Positions 19,415-29,423 are shown, counted from the first letter of the stretch. The stretch: DNA of 64,000 bases from Rathayibacter agropyri (GCF_013249015.1 NZ_JABRPL010000001.1:124001-188000); one strand, 5' to 3'. The notes: generated from the sequence alone by a model not told the origin. Translations and numbers: made by a program.

Positions 19415-20448
19415 GCGACGACGACGTGCTCGGCCCCGAGGTCGCCTCCGAGGCCGAGATCGCGTTCGAGGGCGCGCTGCGGCCCAAGAGTCTCAGCGAA
19501 TTCGTCGGTCAGCGAAAGGTGCGCGGTCAGCTCGAGCTGCTGCTGAAGGCGGCCTCGATGCAGGGACGCACGCCCGACCACATCCTGCTCGCCGGCCCGC
19601 CTGGTCTCGGTAAGACCACGCTCGCGATGATCGTGGCGGAGGAGAGCTCCTCGCCGCTGCGTCTTTCGAGCGGACCGGCGATCCAGCACGCGGGCGATCT
19701 CGCTGCCGTGCTCTCGTCGCTCTTGCCAGGCGAGATCCTCTTCATCGATGAGATCCATCGCATGGCGCGCTCGGCGGAGGAGATGCTTTACCTCGCGATG
19801 GAGGACTTTCGGATCGACATCATGGTGGGCAAGGGCGCGGGAGCCACGTCCGTCCCGCTGGATCTCGCTCCGTTCACCCTGGTCGGGGCGACGACCCGCT
19901 CGGGTCTGCTGCCCAATCCGCTTCGCGACCGTTTCGGCTTCACCGCCCATCTCGAGTTCTATGCGGAGGACGAGCTGCGGCAGGTTCTCGCACGCGCGGC
20001 GCGACTGCTCGAACTCGACATCGACGCCGACGCGGTGGCCGAGATCGCCGGCCGCTGCCGGGGCACCCCGCGCATCGCGAACCGCCTGCTGCGGCGGGTG
20101 CGCGACTTCGCACTCGTGCACGGGGGACGAGCCGACGTCACCGCCGTCCGCGCCGCCCTCGACCTCTACGACGTCGATGCGCTCGGCCTCGACCGGCTCG
20201 ACCGCGCCGTGATGGAGATCGTGCTGACCCGCTTCGACGGCGGTCCCGTCGGGTTGAACACCCTGGCGGTGTCGGTGGGGGAGGAGGCCGAGACCGTCGA
20301 GGCGGTCGTCGAGCCGTTCCTGGTGCGGATCGGCCTGCTCACCCGCACACCCCGAGGGCGCGTCGCGACGTCGGCCGCCTACCGGCACTTCGGGATCGAT
20401 CCGCGTGGAGCAGCGTCTCCGCAGTCGCTGTTCGAGGATGACCTATAA
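19411..20448 (+). CDS. ruvB: Holliday junction ATPase RuvB
   Basis: 345 residues. AAA+ motor with Walker [10 protein letters not shown], Walker [10 protein letters not shown], sensor 1 [11 protein letters not shown], the arginine-finger region PLRDRFG, and the C-terminal winged-helix ending in [18 protein letters not shown] 19411 overlaps the ruvA stop by 4 bp; longer in-frame extension upstream only overlaps ruvA. Works with RuvA in branch migration. Confidence 0.97.
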   Translation: MSDDDVLGPEVASEAEIAFEGALRPKSLSEFVGQRKVRGQLELLLKAASMQGRTPDHILLAGPPGLGKTTLAMIVAEESSSPLRLSSGPAIQHAGDLAAVLSSLLPGEILFIDEIHRMARSAEEMLYLAMEDFRIDIMVGKGAGATSVPLDLAPFTLVGATTRSGLLPNPLRDRFGFTAHLEFYAEDELRQVLARAARLLELDIDADAVAEIAGRCRGTPRIANRLLRRVRDFALVHGGRADVTAVRAALDLYDVDALGLDRLDRAVMEIVLTRFDGGPVGLNTLAVSVGEEAETVEAVVEPFLVRIGLLTRTPRGRVATSAAYRHFGIDPRGAASPQSLFEDDL

Positions 20449-20449
20449 T
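20444..20449 (+). promoter_or_regulatory. TATAAT -10 box upstream of yajC-secDF
   Basis: A perfect TATAAT overlaps the ruvB stop codon and lies 88 bp before the yajC ATG. The -35 region is poor. It may give the translocon genes a start of their own. A small hairpin GGCCC-GAC-GGGCC follows at 20457-20469. Confidence 0.42.
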
Positions 20450-20536
20450 TTCCTAGGCCCGACGGGCCGCTCGATTCGCTCCTCCTCGACCCGAGGCCGT
20501 GCGGCGGATCGCCACTCCACTCCGGAAGGCCCACCC

Positions 20537-20932
20537 ATGGATCCGACGATCATCCTGCTCGTCCTGCTGCTCGCCGTGATGATGATCTTCATGTTCCGCA
20601 ACAACAAGAAGCGCCAGCGCGATGCGGAGAGCATGAAGAACAACCTCGTCCCCGGGGTGGAGTTGATGACCGGTTCCGGGCTGTTCGGCACTGTCGTGTC
20701 TATCGATGACGAAGCGAACAAGATCGTCATCGAGTCGACACCCGGCACGCTGCTCACGATCCACCGCCAGGCCATCGCCCGCCTGATCGACCCGAGCGAG
20801 AACGTCGCAACAGAGACCGAGGTCGAACCGCTGACCGCGACCACGTCGCCCGAGTTCGGCGAGCGCGACGCAGCGCATCGCGACCCGCTGGTCGACCCGG
20901 TCGAGCGCGATCGCCGACCGGACGCGCAGTAG
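20537..20932 (+). CDS. yajC: Preprotein translocase subunit YajC
   Basis: 131 residues. One N-terminal membrane helix (IILLVLLLAVMMIFMF) followed by RNNKKRQRDAE, then the YajC core LVPGVELMTGSGLFGTVVSID and VIESTPGTLLTIHRQAI. The acidic, Arg-rich C-terminal tail is extra. Accessory partner of SecDF in the Sec holotranslocon. ATG 20537; an in-frame extension upstream overlaps ruvB and is unrelated to the family. Confidence 0.92.
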   Translation: MDPTIILLVLLLAVMMIFMFRNNKKRQRDAESMKNNLVPGVELMTGSGLFGTVVSIDDEANKIVIESTPGTLLTIHRQAIARLIDPSENVATETEVEPLTATTSPEFGERDAAHRDPLVDPVERDRRPDAQ

Positions 20933-20938
20933 TCTCCT

Positions 20939-20972
20939 GGGCGGGTAGGGCGCTCCGGCGCCCCGCCCGCCC
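20939..20972 (+). terminator. Strong GC hairpin between yajC and secD
   Basis: GGGCGGG-TA-GGGCGC, loop TCCG, GCGCCC-C-GCCCGCC forms a long stem, followed by a pyrimidine-rich but not T-only run (CTTCTCC). It could be an attenuating partial terminator or an mRNA-stabilising element between yajC and secD. Confidence 0.45.
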
Positions 20973-21034
20973 TTCTCCGTGTCCGGGCGACTCCGGGCCG
21001 ATCACCAACGAACGAAGAGAAAGCTGAGCCCTGG

Positions 21035-22759
21035 GTGGCCGCATCAACCCCCGTCCGGAAGGCCCGCCGCTCCCTGAGCTGGCTCGGTGTCCTGATCCTC
21101 GCTCTCGTTGGTCTCAACACGGCCGCTGTCCTGTGGGGTGGCGGGTCGTGGATGCCGAAGCTCGCGCTCGACCTCGAGGGCGGCACACAGATCGTCCTCC
21201 AGCCTCAGCTCAACGACGGCGACGCCGTCTCCTCGGAGCAGCTCACTCAGGCCGTCTCGATCATCCGTCAGCGGATCGACGCGTCGGGCGTCTCCGAGGC
21301 CGAAATCACCACGCAGGGCTCCAGCAACATCGTCGTTTCGATCCCCGGCACCCCGGACGACGAGACGCTCCAGCGCATCGAGGCCTCGGCGAAGCTCGAC
21401 TTCCGGCCCGTGCTCGTCGCAAGCCAGGCCACGAACACCGCGGTCGGAGGCGACGCCACGTCATCGCCCACACCGACTCCCGTCGACCCGTCACTGGCCA
21501 CCGAGCCGACGTCTCCGCCGGCCAACGCGAGCGACCTCGCCTACCTGACGCCGGCGCTCCAGGCGCAGTACACCTCGTTCGACTGCGCCTTCTTGAACAA
21601 CCAGGACCCGAACCTCGCCCCAGCGGATCAGCCACTGATCACGTGCGACCCGAGCGGCGCCGTCAAGTACGTGCTCGGCCCGGTCGAGATCACCGGCGAG
21701 GACATCTCCGACGCCTCCAACGGCCTGATGACCACGTCCTCCGGAGCCAGCACCGGCACCTGGGCCGTCAACCTGTCGTTTGACGACCAGGGCACCCGCG
21801 CCTTCGGCGACGTGACCTCGCGCCTCGTCGCGCTCCAGGGAGCGCAGAATCAGTTCGCGATCGTCCTCGACGGCCGGGTCATCTCGGCGCCCTCGACGAA
21901 CGCCGCGATCACGGACGGCAACGCGCAAATCTCGGGATCGTTCACGCAGGCGTCGTCGAAGACCCTCGCCGACCAGCTGAAGTATGGTGCGCTGCCGATC
22001 GGCTTCCAGGTGCAAAGCTCCGACAGCATCTCCGCCACGCTCGGCTCGGCCCAGTTGGCCAGCGGCCTTCTTGCAGGGGTGATCGGTCTCCTCCTGGTGA
22101 TCCTCTACTCGATCGCGCAGTACCGAGTGCTCGGCGCCGTCACCATCGCGTCGCTGATGGTCGCCGCGATCGTTACCTACCTGGTGGTGACTCTGCTCTC
22201 GTGGCGGGAGGGACTGCGCCTCTCGCTCGCAGGAGTCGCGGGCTTGATCGTCGCGATCGGCATCACGGCCGACTCCTTCATCGTGTACTTCGAGCGGATC
22301 CGCGACGAGCTGCGCGATGGCCGTGGCTTGGAGTCGGCGGTGGAGGCGGGCTGGCGCCGTGCGCTGCGCACGATCTTCGCCTCCGACATGGTGAACCTGC
22401 TCGCCGCCGTCGTGCTGTTCCTGCTCGCGGTGGGCAGTGTTCGCGGCTTTGCGCTCACTCTGGGCATCACGACGCTGATCGACCTGGTCGTGGTTGCCCT
22501 CTTCACCCACCCGATCCTGCAGTTGATGGCGACGAGACCGTTCTTCGCGGAGGGGCACCGGGCGTCCGGGCTCGATCCGCGAGCGCTCGGAGCGGTCTAC
22601 CGTGGTCGCGCGGCGTTCCGTCCGCAGGACCAGGTGGTCGCAGGCAAGCGCGCCTCCGCTGCCCGCGAGGCGGCCAGGCGGCAGACCATCGCCGAGCGCA
22701 AGGCCGCCGAGGCGGCAGGCACGCGCAACGCCACCGAATCGACCGGGAAGGACGCGTGA
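21035..22759 (+). CDS. secD: Protein translocase subunit SecD
   Basis: 574 residues, six membrane segments. Seen: N-terminal helix, LALDLEGGTQIVLQP (SecD D1-type motif), IRQRIDASGVSEAEI, the large periplasmic P1 domain with a Ser/Thr/Pro-rich insert around residues 140-170, then INLSFDDQGTRAFGDVT and ALPIGFQVQSSDSISATLG leading into the membrane block with GLIVAIGITADSFIVYFERIRDE. A C-terminal Lys/Arg/Ala-rich cytoplasmic tail is present. Drives late steps of protein export with the proton-motive force. GTG start at 21035; stop overlaps secF (TGATG). Confidence 0.96.
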   Translation: MAASTPVRKARRSLSWLGVLILALVGLNTAAVLWGGGSWMPKLALDLEGGTQIVLQPQLNDGDAVSSEQLTQAVSIIRQRIDASGVSEAEITTQGSSNIVVSIPGTPDDETLQRIEASAKLDFRPVLVASQATNTAVGGDATSSPTPTPVDPSLATEPTSPPANASDLAYLTPALQAQYTSFDCAFLNNQDPNLAPADQPLITCDPSGAVKYVLGPVEITGEDISDASNGLMTTSSGASTGTWAVNLSFDDQGTRAFGDVTSRLVALQGAQNQFAIVLDGRVISAPSTNAAITDGNAQISGSFTQASSKTLADQLKYGALPIGFQVQSSDSISATLGSAQLASGLLAGVIGLLLVILYSIAQYRVLGAVTIASLMVAAIVTYLVVTLLSWREGLRLSLAGVAGLIVAIGITADSFIVYFERIRDELRDGRGLESAVEAGWRRALRTIFASDMVNLLAAVVLFLLAVGSVRGFALTLGITTLIDLVVVALFTHPILQLMATRPFFAEGHRASGLDPRALGAVYRGRAAFRPQDQVVAGKRASAAREAARRQTIAERKAAEAAGTRNATESTGKDA

Positions 22760-23769
22760 TGGCCAGCTTCTCGCAGTTCGGAAACGACCTCTACACCGGT
22801 GCGCGCTCGGTCGACTTTGTCGGGCGGCGCCGCACCTGGTACCTGATCTCACTCGTGCTCATCCTGATCACCGTGCTCGGTACGGTCGCGCGCGGCGGGT
22901 TCAACTTCGGCATTGAGTTCACCGGCGGCTCGCAGTTCACGGTCTCGTCGCCGTCGAGCCTTGACCAGGCCACGGCGACGGATGCCGTGACCGCCGTGGC
23001 TCCCGAAACCGTGCCGCGCGTCTCGATCGTCGGCGACGACTCCATCCGCGTGCAGACCGGCCAGCTCTCGACGGACGAGTCAACCTCGGTGCGCAACGCG
23101 CTTTCGGAGGCTTACGACGTGCCGCCCGAGCAGGTCGCCTCCTCCTTCATTGGCGCGGCGTGGGGCAACGACATCACGCAGCAGGCGATCCGCGGCCTGA
23201 TCATCTTCGTGGTCCTGGCCGCCCTGGCGATGTGGGCGTACTTCCGCACCTGGAAGATGTCGCTCGCCGCCATCGTCGCGCTGCTCCACGACCTCGTGAT
23301 CGTCGCCGGCGTCTACGGCATCACCGGCACCGAAGTCTCGCCCGCGGCGGTGATTGGTCTGCTCACGATCCTCGGCTACTCGCTGTACGACACGGTGGTG
23401 GTCTTCGACAAGATCCGGGAGAACACGGCGGCGGCGATGGACAGCACGACGCGCACATTCTCCGAGACGGTAAACCTGGCCGAGAATCAAACCCTCGTCC
23501 GCTCGATCAACACGTCGATCGTCGCCGCGCTCCCGGTCGCCGCGATCCTCGTGATCGGTGCCTTCGTCCTCGGAGCCGGCACGCTGCGCGACATTTCTCT
23601 TGCGCTGCTGATCGGCATCATCGTCGGCACCTACTCCACCATCTTCGTCGCGGCTCCGCTCTACGCGCAGCTGCGCAGCCGTGAGCCGGAAATCGTCAAG
23701 CACGACAAGCGGGTCGATTCGGCGCGCGCGAAGGCGACCGCACCCGCCGCGCCGGCAGTGCAGGGCTAA
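22759..23769 (+). CDS. secF: Protein translocase subunit SecF
   Basis: 336 residues, six membrane segments. VGRRRTWYLISLVLILITVLG at the start, GFNFGIEFTGGSQFTV (SecF signature), and IGLLTILGYSLYDTVVVFDKIRENT in the second membrane block. Partner of SecD. ATG overlaps the secD stop by one base; the frame upstream of 22759 is a shadow of secD. Confidence 0.96.
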   Translation: MASFSQFGNDLYTGARSVDFVGRRRTWYLISLVLILITVLGTVARGGFNFGIEFTGGSQFTVSSPSSLDQATATDAVTAVAPETVPRVSIVGDDSIRVQTGQLSTDESTSVRNALSEAYDVPPEQVASSFIGAAWGNDITQQAIRGLIIFVVLAALAMWAYFRTWKMSLAAIVALLHDLVIVAGVYGITGTEVSPAAVIGLLTILGYSLYDTVVVFDKIRENTAAAMDSTTRTFSETVNLAENQTLVRSINTSIVAALPVAAILVIGAFVLGAGTLRDISLALLIGIIVGTYSTIFVAAPLYAQLRSREPEIVKHDKRVDSARAKATAPAAPAVQG

Positions 23770-23772
23770 CCG

Positions 23773-24114
23773 ATGGCCGACTACTCTCAGGTCTCCGCCG
23801 CCGACGCGGTCGGCCTCGTCGCGCGCGATGAGGTCTGGCTGCTTGATGTCCGTGAGCCGCACGAGTGGGCACTCGGCCACGCTCCCGGCGCCCACCACAT
23901 CCCGATGGGCGAGATCGGACAGCGGCAGGCTGAACTGCCTGACGGCGCCCCGATTCTCGTTGTCTGCCACTCGGGCGTCCGCTCGGCGAGAGTCGCGCAG
24001 GCTCTCGCCGGCGCCGGCTACGAGACAGCGAATGTCGAGGCGGGAATGACCGCGTGGGCCGCGGCCGACGGCGCCGTGGTCGACGACGACGGTCGGCCCG
24101 GCCGCATCGACTAA
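23773..24114 (+). CDS. Rhodanese-like domain protein
   Basis: 113 residues, a single rhodanese domain: LLDVREPHEWALGHAPGAHHIPM and the active-site loop CHSGVRSARVAQ, with Cys at about residue 73. Probably carries a persulfide in sulfur transfer; the acceptor is unknown. It starts 3 bp after secF and is probably co-transcribed, although a functional link with SecDF is not evident. Confidence 0.88.
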   Translation: MADYSQVSAADAVGLVARDEVWLLDVREPHEWALGHAPGAHHIPMGEIGQRQAELPDGAPILVVCHSGVRSARVAQALAGAGYETANVEAGMTAWAAADGAVVDDDGRPGRID

Positions 24115-24193
24115 GAACCGGTCTGTTCGTGAGAGGCGCAGCGGTCATCCGCATCCCCCGCACGGGCGATAATGGGGCGATGGAGACTCTCGC

Positions 24194-26446
24194 GTGACGG
24201 AAACGACGACGACGTCCTCGACCGCTGCTCTGCGCAGACTGGTCCCCCGGATCTTCTCCCGCGCGCAGCCCTCGGGCGCTGTCGACACCCTCGTCCGCAC
24301 CGTCAGGACTCACCATCCCAAGAGCGACATTGCTCTGATCGAGCGTGCGTACTCGGTCGCGGAGCGCGCGCACGCGAGCCAGAAGCGCCGCAGCGGCGAG
24401 CCGTACATCACCCACCCGCTCGCGGTGGCGCAGATTCTCGCCGATCTCGGGATCGGCTCGAAGACGATCGCGGCGGCTCTGCTGCACGACACCGTGGAGG
24501 ACACGGACTACACGCTGGATGAACTTCGCGCTGATTTTGGCGATGAGGTCGCGATGCTGGTCGACGGAGTCACGAAGCTCGACAAGGTCAAGTACGGTGA
24601 CAGCGCCCAGGCCGAGACGGTCCGCAAGATGATCGTGGCGATGTCGAAAGACATCCGTGTGCTGATCATCAAGCTCGCTGACCGCCTACATAACGCCCGC
24701 ACCTGGGGTTTTGTGCCGGCCGAATCGGCCGCCCGCAAGGCCACAGAAACCCTCGAGATCTACGCGCCGCTCGCGCATCGGCTCGGTATCCAGGCGATCA
24801 AGTGGGAGCTCGAGGACCTGTCGTTCGCGGTGCTGTATCCCAAGATCTACAACGAGATCGAGAACCTGGTGAAGCGGCGGACACCGCAGCGCGAGGAATT
24901 CGTCCAGAGCGTTATCGACCTCATCAGCGAGGATCTTCGTGCGGGGCGGATCCGTGGCCGCGTCGTCGGTCGGCCGAAGCAGTACTACTCGATCTACCAG
25001 AAGATGGTCGTCCGTGGTCGCGAGTTCGATGAGATCTACGACCTGGTCGGCATCCGCGTGCTCGTCAACTCGGTGCGCGACTGCTATGCCGTGCTCGGTT
25101 CGATTCACGCGCGTTGGACGCCGATGCCCGGCCGCTTCAAGGACTACATCGCGACTCCGAAGTTCAACCTGTACCAGTCGCTGCACACCACGGTGGTCGG
25201 GCCGAAAGGCCGGGCGGTCGAGATTCAGATCCGCACCAACGAGATGCACCAGCACGCCGAATTCGGTATTGCGGCGCACTGGAAGTACAAGGAGCAGATG
25301 GCCACCGGCAAGGTGCCCATCTCCGGCTCGAACGACAACGATCTGGCCTGGCTTGCGCACCTCTCCGACTGGCAGTCCGAGACGACCGACCCGAACGAGT
25401 TCCTCGACTCCCTCCGCTTCGAGATCGGCGCGAAGGAGGTGTACGTCTTCACCCCCAAGGGCCGGGTCATCGGCCTGCCCACCGGAGCAACCCCGGTCGA
25501 CTTCGCCTACGCCGTGCACACCGAGGTCGGTCATCGGACGATGGGAGCCAAGGTCAACGGACGCCTCGTCCCGCTGGAGTCATCGCTGACCACGGGCGAC
25601 GTCGTTGAGGTCTTCACGTCGAAGAATCCTGATTCCGGTCCGAGTCAGGACTGGCTGCAGTTCGTGCAGAGTCCGCGCGCGCGCAACAAAATCCGCCAGT
25701 GGTTCACGAAGGAGCGGCGCGACGAGGCGATCGAGCAGGGCAAGGACTCCATTGCCCGCGCAATGCGCAAGCAGAATCTGCCGCTGCAAAAGCTCATGAG
25801 CCAGGACACCTTCACTGAGGTAGCCAGCCAACTGCGCTACAACGACGTCGAGGCGCTGTACGCAGCGGTCGGCGAAGGCCATGTGTCGACCCAGTCGGTG
25901 CTCGAGAAAGTCGTGTCGTCGATTCAGGGCGATCCGGAGTCGGATGAGAACGAGGTCACGCTCCCGCGCTCGCCCCGGCCGCGCAGCCGTAGCAGCGAGT
26001 CGGGCGTGCTGGTCAAGGGTGCGCCGGACATCCTGGTGAAGCTCGCGAAGTGCTGCACGCCGGTGCCCGGCGACCAGATCGTCGGCTTCGTCACCCGGGG
26101 CGCCGGAGTCTCGGTGCACCAGGCAAACTGCCACAACGTGCAGGAGTTGCTGAAGGAGCCGGAGCGAATCGTCGACGTCGAGTGGGCGCCCTCCTCGAAG
26201 AGCATCTTCCTCGTCCAGATCCAGGTCGAGGCGCTCGATCGCTCCGGCCTGCTGAGCGATGTGACCCGCGTGCTCTCGGAGCACCACGTCAACATCCTCT
26301 CGGCCACGGTGTCGACCTCGAGTGACCGACTGGCGATCAGCCGCTTCGTCTTCGAGATGGGGGACACAACCCATCTCGACCGTGTGCTCAACGCCGTCCG
26401 CCGGATCGATGCGGTCTACGACGTGTACCGGGTGAGCGCGGGCTGA
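24194..26446 (+). CDS. rel: Bifunctional (p)ppGpp synthetase/hydrolase Rel
   Basis: 750 residues. HD hydrolase domain with RRSGEPYITHPLAVA and LLHDTVEDT; synthetase domain with the RFKDYIATPK motif (RxKD type, usual in bifunctional Rel rather than RelA) and YQSLHTTVVGP; TGS domain EVYVFTPKGRVIGLPTGATPVDFAYAVHT; zinc/helical region with AKCCTPVPGD; C-terminal ACT domain. Makes and degrades the stringent-response alarmones. GTG start at 24194. GATAAT at 24168-24173 is a plausible -10. The last 31 bp overlap the convergent gene on the other strand. Confidence 0.97.
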   Translation: MTETTTTSSTAALRRLVPRIFSRAQPSGAVDTLVRTVRTHHPKSDIALIERAYSVAERAHASQKRRSGEPYITHPLAVAQILADLGIGSKTIAAALLHDTVEDTDYTLDELRADFGDEVAMLVDGVTKLDKVKYGDSAQAETVRKMIVAMSKDIRVLIIKLADRLHNARTWGFVPAESAARKATETLEIYAPLAHRLGIQAIKWELEDLSFAVLYPKIYNEIENLVKRRTPQREEFVQSVIDLISEDLRAGRIRGRVVGRPKQYYSIYQKMVVRGREFDEIYDLVGIRVLVNSVRDCYAVLGSIHARWTPMPGRFKDYIATPKFNLYQSLHTTVVGPKGRAVEIQIRTNEMHQHAEFGIAAHWKYKEQMATGKVPISGSNDNDLAWLAHLSDWQSETTDPNEFLDSLRFEIGAKEVYVFTPKGRVIGLPTGATPVDFAYAVHTEVGHRTMGAKVNGRLVPLESSLTTGDVVEVFTSKNPDSGPSQDWLQFVQSPRARNKIRQWFTKERRDEAIEQGKDSIARAMRKQNLPLQKLMSQDTFTEVASQLRYNDVEALYAAVGEGHVSTQSVLEKVVSSIQGDPESDENEVTLPRSPRPRSRSSESGVLVKGAPDILVKLAKCCTPVPGDQIVGFVTRGAGVSVHQANCHNVQELLKEPERIVDVEWAPSSKSIFLVQIQVEALDRSGLLSDVTRVLSEHHVNILSATVSTSSDRLAISRFVFEMGDTTHLDRVLNAVRRIDAVYDVYRVSAG

Positions 26447-26988
26447 GCCCCCGGCGGCGCGGGGGAGAGCGCCGCCCGCAATCGGCGCTCGATCCGGTGC
26501 GGCGCTGCGACCGGTCCTCCGTTTTCGAGTCGCGCGAGCACCGCCTCGAGTCCGGTCCGTGTCGCAAGGGCGACGGCGCGGATCAGGCTCTCGCCTCCGA
26601 CGGTGCGGGCCAGATCAATCAGGGTCCGGACGGCGGTGGTCACCGCAGTGTCGTTGTGGACCAGGACATCGCCGTCATCGAGAAGCACCTCGTGACAGCG
26701 GAGCCGGGAGCTCAGTGGCGGACGCAGTCGGTGCCGGCGGTCGACGGAAGCGCTGTGCACCTGAGGTGGGTCGTGCAGTGCTCCGTACACCCAGGCCGCG
26801 GAGAGACGATCGGCGACCGCACCCCGGGGGAGGATCGCAGCGAGTGCGGCCAGCCGTTCAGGAACGCCCAGTGGCAGGTCCGCGACGAGGAAGCCCTCGT
26901 CGAGACCGACGACTTCGCCGTCGAGTCTCGCGGCGCAAAGCTCGGCGAGCGGCAGATGCCCGGGAAGAAGAACGGCGGGAAGGCGCAT
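26416..26988 (-). CDS. Hypothetical protein, possibly AbiEi-antitoxin-like
   Basis: 190 residues. I do not recognise it firmly. The segment VDRRHRLRPPLSSRLRCHEV, then a beta-like stretch VLLDDGDVLVHNDTAVTTAVRTLIDLARTV, and a helical C-terminus with RIERRLRAAL resemble the solitary 'type IV toxin-antitoxin AbiEi-like' proteins of actinobacteria. No cognate AbiEii nucleotidyltransferase is beside it. The frame is open upstream of ATG 26988 without a better start codon, so the N-terminus may be incomplete. Its 3' end overlaps rel in convergent orientation by 31 bp. Confidence 0.55.
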   Translation of the reverse strand: MRLPAVLLPGHLPLAELCAARLDGEVVGLDEGFLVADLPLGVPERLAALAAILPRGAVADRLSAAWVYGALHDPPQVHSASVDRRHRLRPPLSSRLRCHEVLLDDGDVLVHNDTAVTTAVRTLIDLARTVGGESLIRAVALATRTGLEAVLARLENGGPVAAPHRIERRLRAALSPAPPGAQPALTRYTS

Positions 26989-27064
26989 CCAGCCAGGATG
27001 GCCGACGCGCGCGACCCGCAGATCGCCCGCGGCGGATCTGTGGAGGGATCCGCCGCGGACGTTC

Positions 27065-28288
27065 TCAGCCGATCGCGTCGAGCCACACCTTGCGGGCGTC
27101 GAGCGCCTCCTGAGCCTGGGCGATCGCCGCGCGGTCGCCGCGGGCCTTCGCCTCGTCGAGCTCGTCCTGCAGCTTCTGGATTGCCGCGGTCAGTTGCGAG
27201 GCGAGTCCCTCCGAGCGCGCCTTGCGCTCGGGGTTGCTGCGGTTCCAGTGCTCCTCGTCGAGCTTGCGGACATGCGCTTCGACTGTGCGCAGGCGGTCTT
27301 CGACGACCCGCACCTGTTCGCGCGGCACACGCCCGACCGCATCCCAGCGCTCCTGAATCGAGAGCAGCGCGCGCTTGGCCTTCTCGCGGTCCTGCTCCTC
27401 GAGCAGCGGCTCTGCCTCGGCGAGCAGAGCGAGCTTGAGGTCGAGGTTCTCGGTGTACTCGACGCTTTCCTGCGCGACGACCTCGGCTTTGGCGCCGTAA
27501 ATCGCGTCGCCCGCGGCTTTGAATCGCGCCCAGAGTGCGTCGTCGAACCGCTTGCCCGCGCGGCCGGCGACCCGCCAGCGCTCGAGGAGCGCCCGATACT
27601 CCCGAATCGCGTCGGCGCCCTGGGGCACCAGTGCCTCCGCCTGGTCGATGAGCGCCTGCTTGGCCTGCTTCGCCTCACGGTGCGCCGAATCGAGATCGGC
27701 GAAGAACGCCTTGCGGTTTTGCTCGATCGTGGTCCGGGCACTGCGGAACCGGCGCCAGAGTTCGTTCGCGTCGTTCTTGGGAAGACGAGGGCCCTGCTGC
27801 TGGTGGTTCTGCCAGCGGGCAAAGAGTTCGTCGATTGCCGCACTGGCCTGCTTCCACTGGGTCTTTGCCGGATCGACGGCGGCGAGCGCCTCGGCCTCGG
27901 CGACGATCGCCTCGCGGTAGGCGAGGGCATCGGCCAGCGCGGCCTTGGCCTCGGCGGCCTGCTGCTCGGTGAGATCCTCCACGGAGCCGCTCAGAGCATC
28001 GACGCGGGATTGGAGCGCCGCGAGGTCGCCGACCGCGTTGGCCTGGGCGATGGCGGCAGACAGAGACTGCACGGTGCGCGCGACATCGCCGGCGGGCGCG
28101 CCGCGCTTGGCGCGCTGCTCGAGCAGGGAGACCTGCCCGGCGAGCTCGGTGTACTTGCGCTCGTAGTAGGCGAGCGCCTCCTCGGGACTCGCATCGGGGT
28201 ATTGGCCGACCTCGCGCTCCCCGTCGCCGACGCGGACGTAGACCGTCCCGTCGTCGCCGACCCGTCCCCACGGCTGCTGGTCACTCAT
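27065..28288 (-). CDS. DUF349-repeat protein
   Basis: 407 residues. After an N-terminal segment (MSDQQPWGRVGDDGTVYVR) the protein is almost all helical coiled coil with DUF349 units: WRRFRSARTTIEQNRKAFFADLD, ALWARFKAAGDAIYG and EEHWNRSNPERKARSEGLASQL near the end. The family is linked to the stringent response or ribosome biology by co-occurrence only. ATG at 28288 is the typical family start; codons upstream are unlikely. It lies between rel and rarA, a conserved setting. Confidence 0.85.
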   Translation of the reverse strand: MSDQQPWGRVGDDGTVYVRVGDGEREVGQYPDASPEEALAYYERKYTELAGQVSLLEQRAKRGAPAGDVARTVQSLSAAIAQANAVGDLAALQSRVDALSGSVEDLTEQQAAEAKAALADALAYREAIVAEAEALAAVDPAKTQWKQASAAIDELFARWQNHQQQGPRLPKNDANELWRRFRSARTTIEQNRKAFFADLDSAHREAKQAKQALIDQAEALVPQGADAIREYRALLERWRVAGRAGKRFDDALWARFKAAGDAIYGAKAEVVAQESVEYTENLDLKLALLAEAEPLLEEQDREKAKRALLSIQERWDAVGRVPREQVRVVEDRLRTVEAHVRKLDEEHWNRSNPERKARSEGLASQLTAAIQKLQDELDEAKARGDRAAIAQAQEALDARKVWLDAIG

Positions 28289-28476
28289 CGCTCGGAGCCT
28301 CACCTTGCTGTTCGATGTCGTGCTTCTCGGTGCCCGCATCATCGTCGGCCGGTGGGGCTCGACGGCCGGAGGGCCGAAGACCGCGCTCGGCGGCGAACGG
28401 GCAGTGACGACCAGCCTATTGCACTCCCCGCACGGGCGGTTCGTGCCCTGCCCGGTGCTTGCTCTCGGGGCTCGCG

Positions 28477-29283
28477 CTACTGGAGCGTCACGGAGGCTAT
28501 CGAGACGGGTTCCGCGGGTGCGCCGTCGCCGGAGCCGTCAGCCGTGCCCTTGGCGACGACATCGTTCACGAGAGCGTCGAGGCCGGAGGTGATCCGGCCG
28601 ATCACGGTGTAGCCGCCGGCAGCGTCGGCCGGGAGGCTCGTGTCCTGATACACGACGAAGAATTGGCTGCCCTGGCTGTAGCCGTTGCCGCCCTGGCGCG
28701 CCATCGCGATGGCGCCTGCCGGGTACACGCCGTCTGCCGGAGCATTCTCGACCGGGCCGTAGCTGTAGCCCGGGCCACCGGTGCCGTCGCCGTTCGGGTC
28801 GCCGCACTGGAGGACGTAGAGGCCCTCAGTGGTGAGGCGGTGGCACGAGAGTCCGTCGTAGAAGCCGGACCGGCTGAGAGAGATGAAGGAGGAGACGGCC
28901 TGCGGAGCGGCGCTGCCCGTCAGCATGATGCCGAGGGGATTTGAGCCGATGGTGAGCGTACCCGTCCAGTCGCGGCCCTCGGCGATGTCGGAGGAGGGGA
29001 CGTCGCCGGTGTTCTCTCCGGTCGGCGCCGGCGTCGGCGACGCGGTGTCAGAGGAGGAGGCAGCAGCCACCGGAGCGCCCGGTCCCTCGGAGAAATAGAG
29101 GAGCTGGGCAACGACGGCGAGGGTGATGACGACGACGGCCGCGATCGCGGCGACGGTGTTGTCACGGACGCGACGTCTCTGCCTCATCCGGTGCAGGCTC
29201 TGGCGGGCCTGGTACGCCCGGAGTCGGGTGCGCGCCTCGCGGTCGGTCGCCTTTCCCCGGTCGTTCGACTTTCCCTGAGCCAC
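28477..29283 (-). CDS. Membrane-anchored cyclophilin-type peptidyl-prolyl isomerase
   Basis: 268 residues. A basic N-terminus is followed by one membrane helix (NTVAAIAAVVVITLAVVAQLLYF, about 43-65) and a Ser/Thr/Pro linker. The extracytoplasmic cyclophilin domain runs from about 105, with SFISLSRSGFYDGLSCHRL, a QCGDPNGDGTGGPGY loop, AIAMARQGGNGYSQGSQFFVVYQD and GYTVIGRITSGLD. Expected to catalyse prolyl isomerisation of exported proteins. GTG start with SD GGAGGAAC. Divergent from rarA. Confidence 0.9.
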   Translation of the reverse strand: MAQGKSNDRGKATDREARTRLRAYQARQSLHRMRQRRRVRDNTVAAIAAVVVITLAVVAQLLYFSEGPGAPVAAASSSDTASPTPAPTGENTGDVPSSDIAEGRDWTGTLTIGSNPLGIMLTGSAAPQAVSSFISLSRSGFYDGLSCHRLTTEGLYVLQCGDPNGDGTGGPGYSYGPVENAPADGVYPAGAIAMARQGGNGYSQGSQFFVVYQDTSLPADAAGGYTVIGRITSGLDALVNDVVAKGTADGSGDGAPAEPVSIASVTLQ

Positions 29284-29423
29284 GTGTTCCTCCGACGTCG
29301 TCCTCCGCGCTTGGACGGCGCGGCGACCCGCGCGTGCAGGCCGGGTCGAGCCTATGAGACTCCTCGGAGGCTGGACAAACGCTGTTCCGTCGCGGTGTCG
29401 GAGGCCGTCGTTACGCTGGTCGC

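Noticed and set aside
27065-28342. Start of the DUF349 protein at 28342
   Set aside because: The extra 18 residues are basic and non-conserved; MSDQQPWGRV at 28288 is the usual family start.
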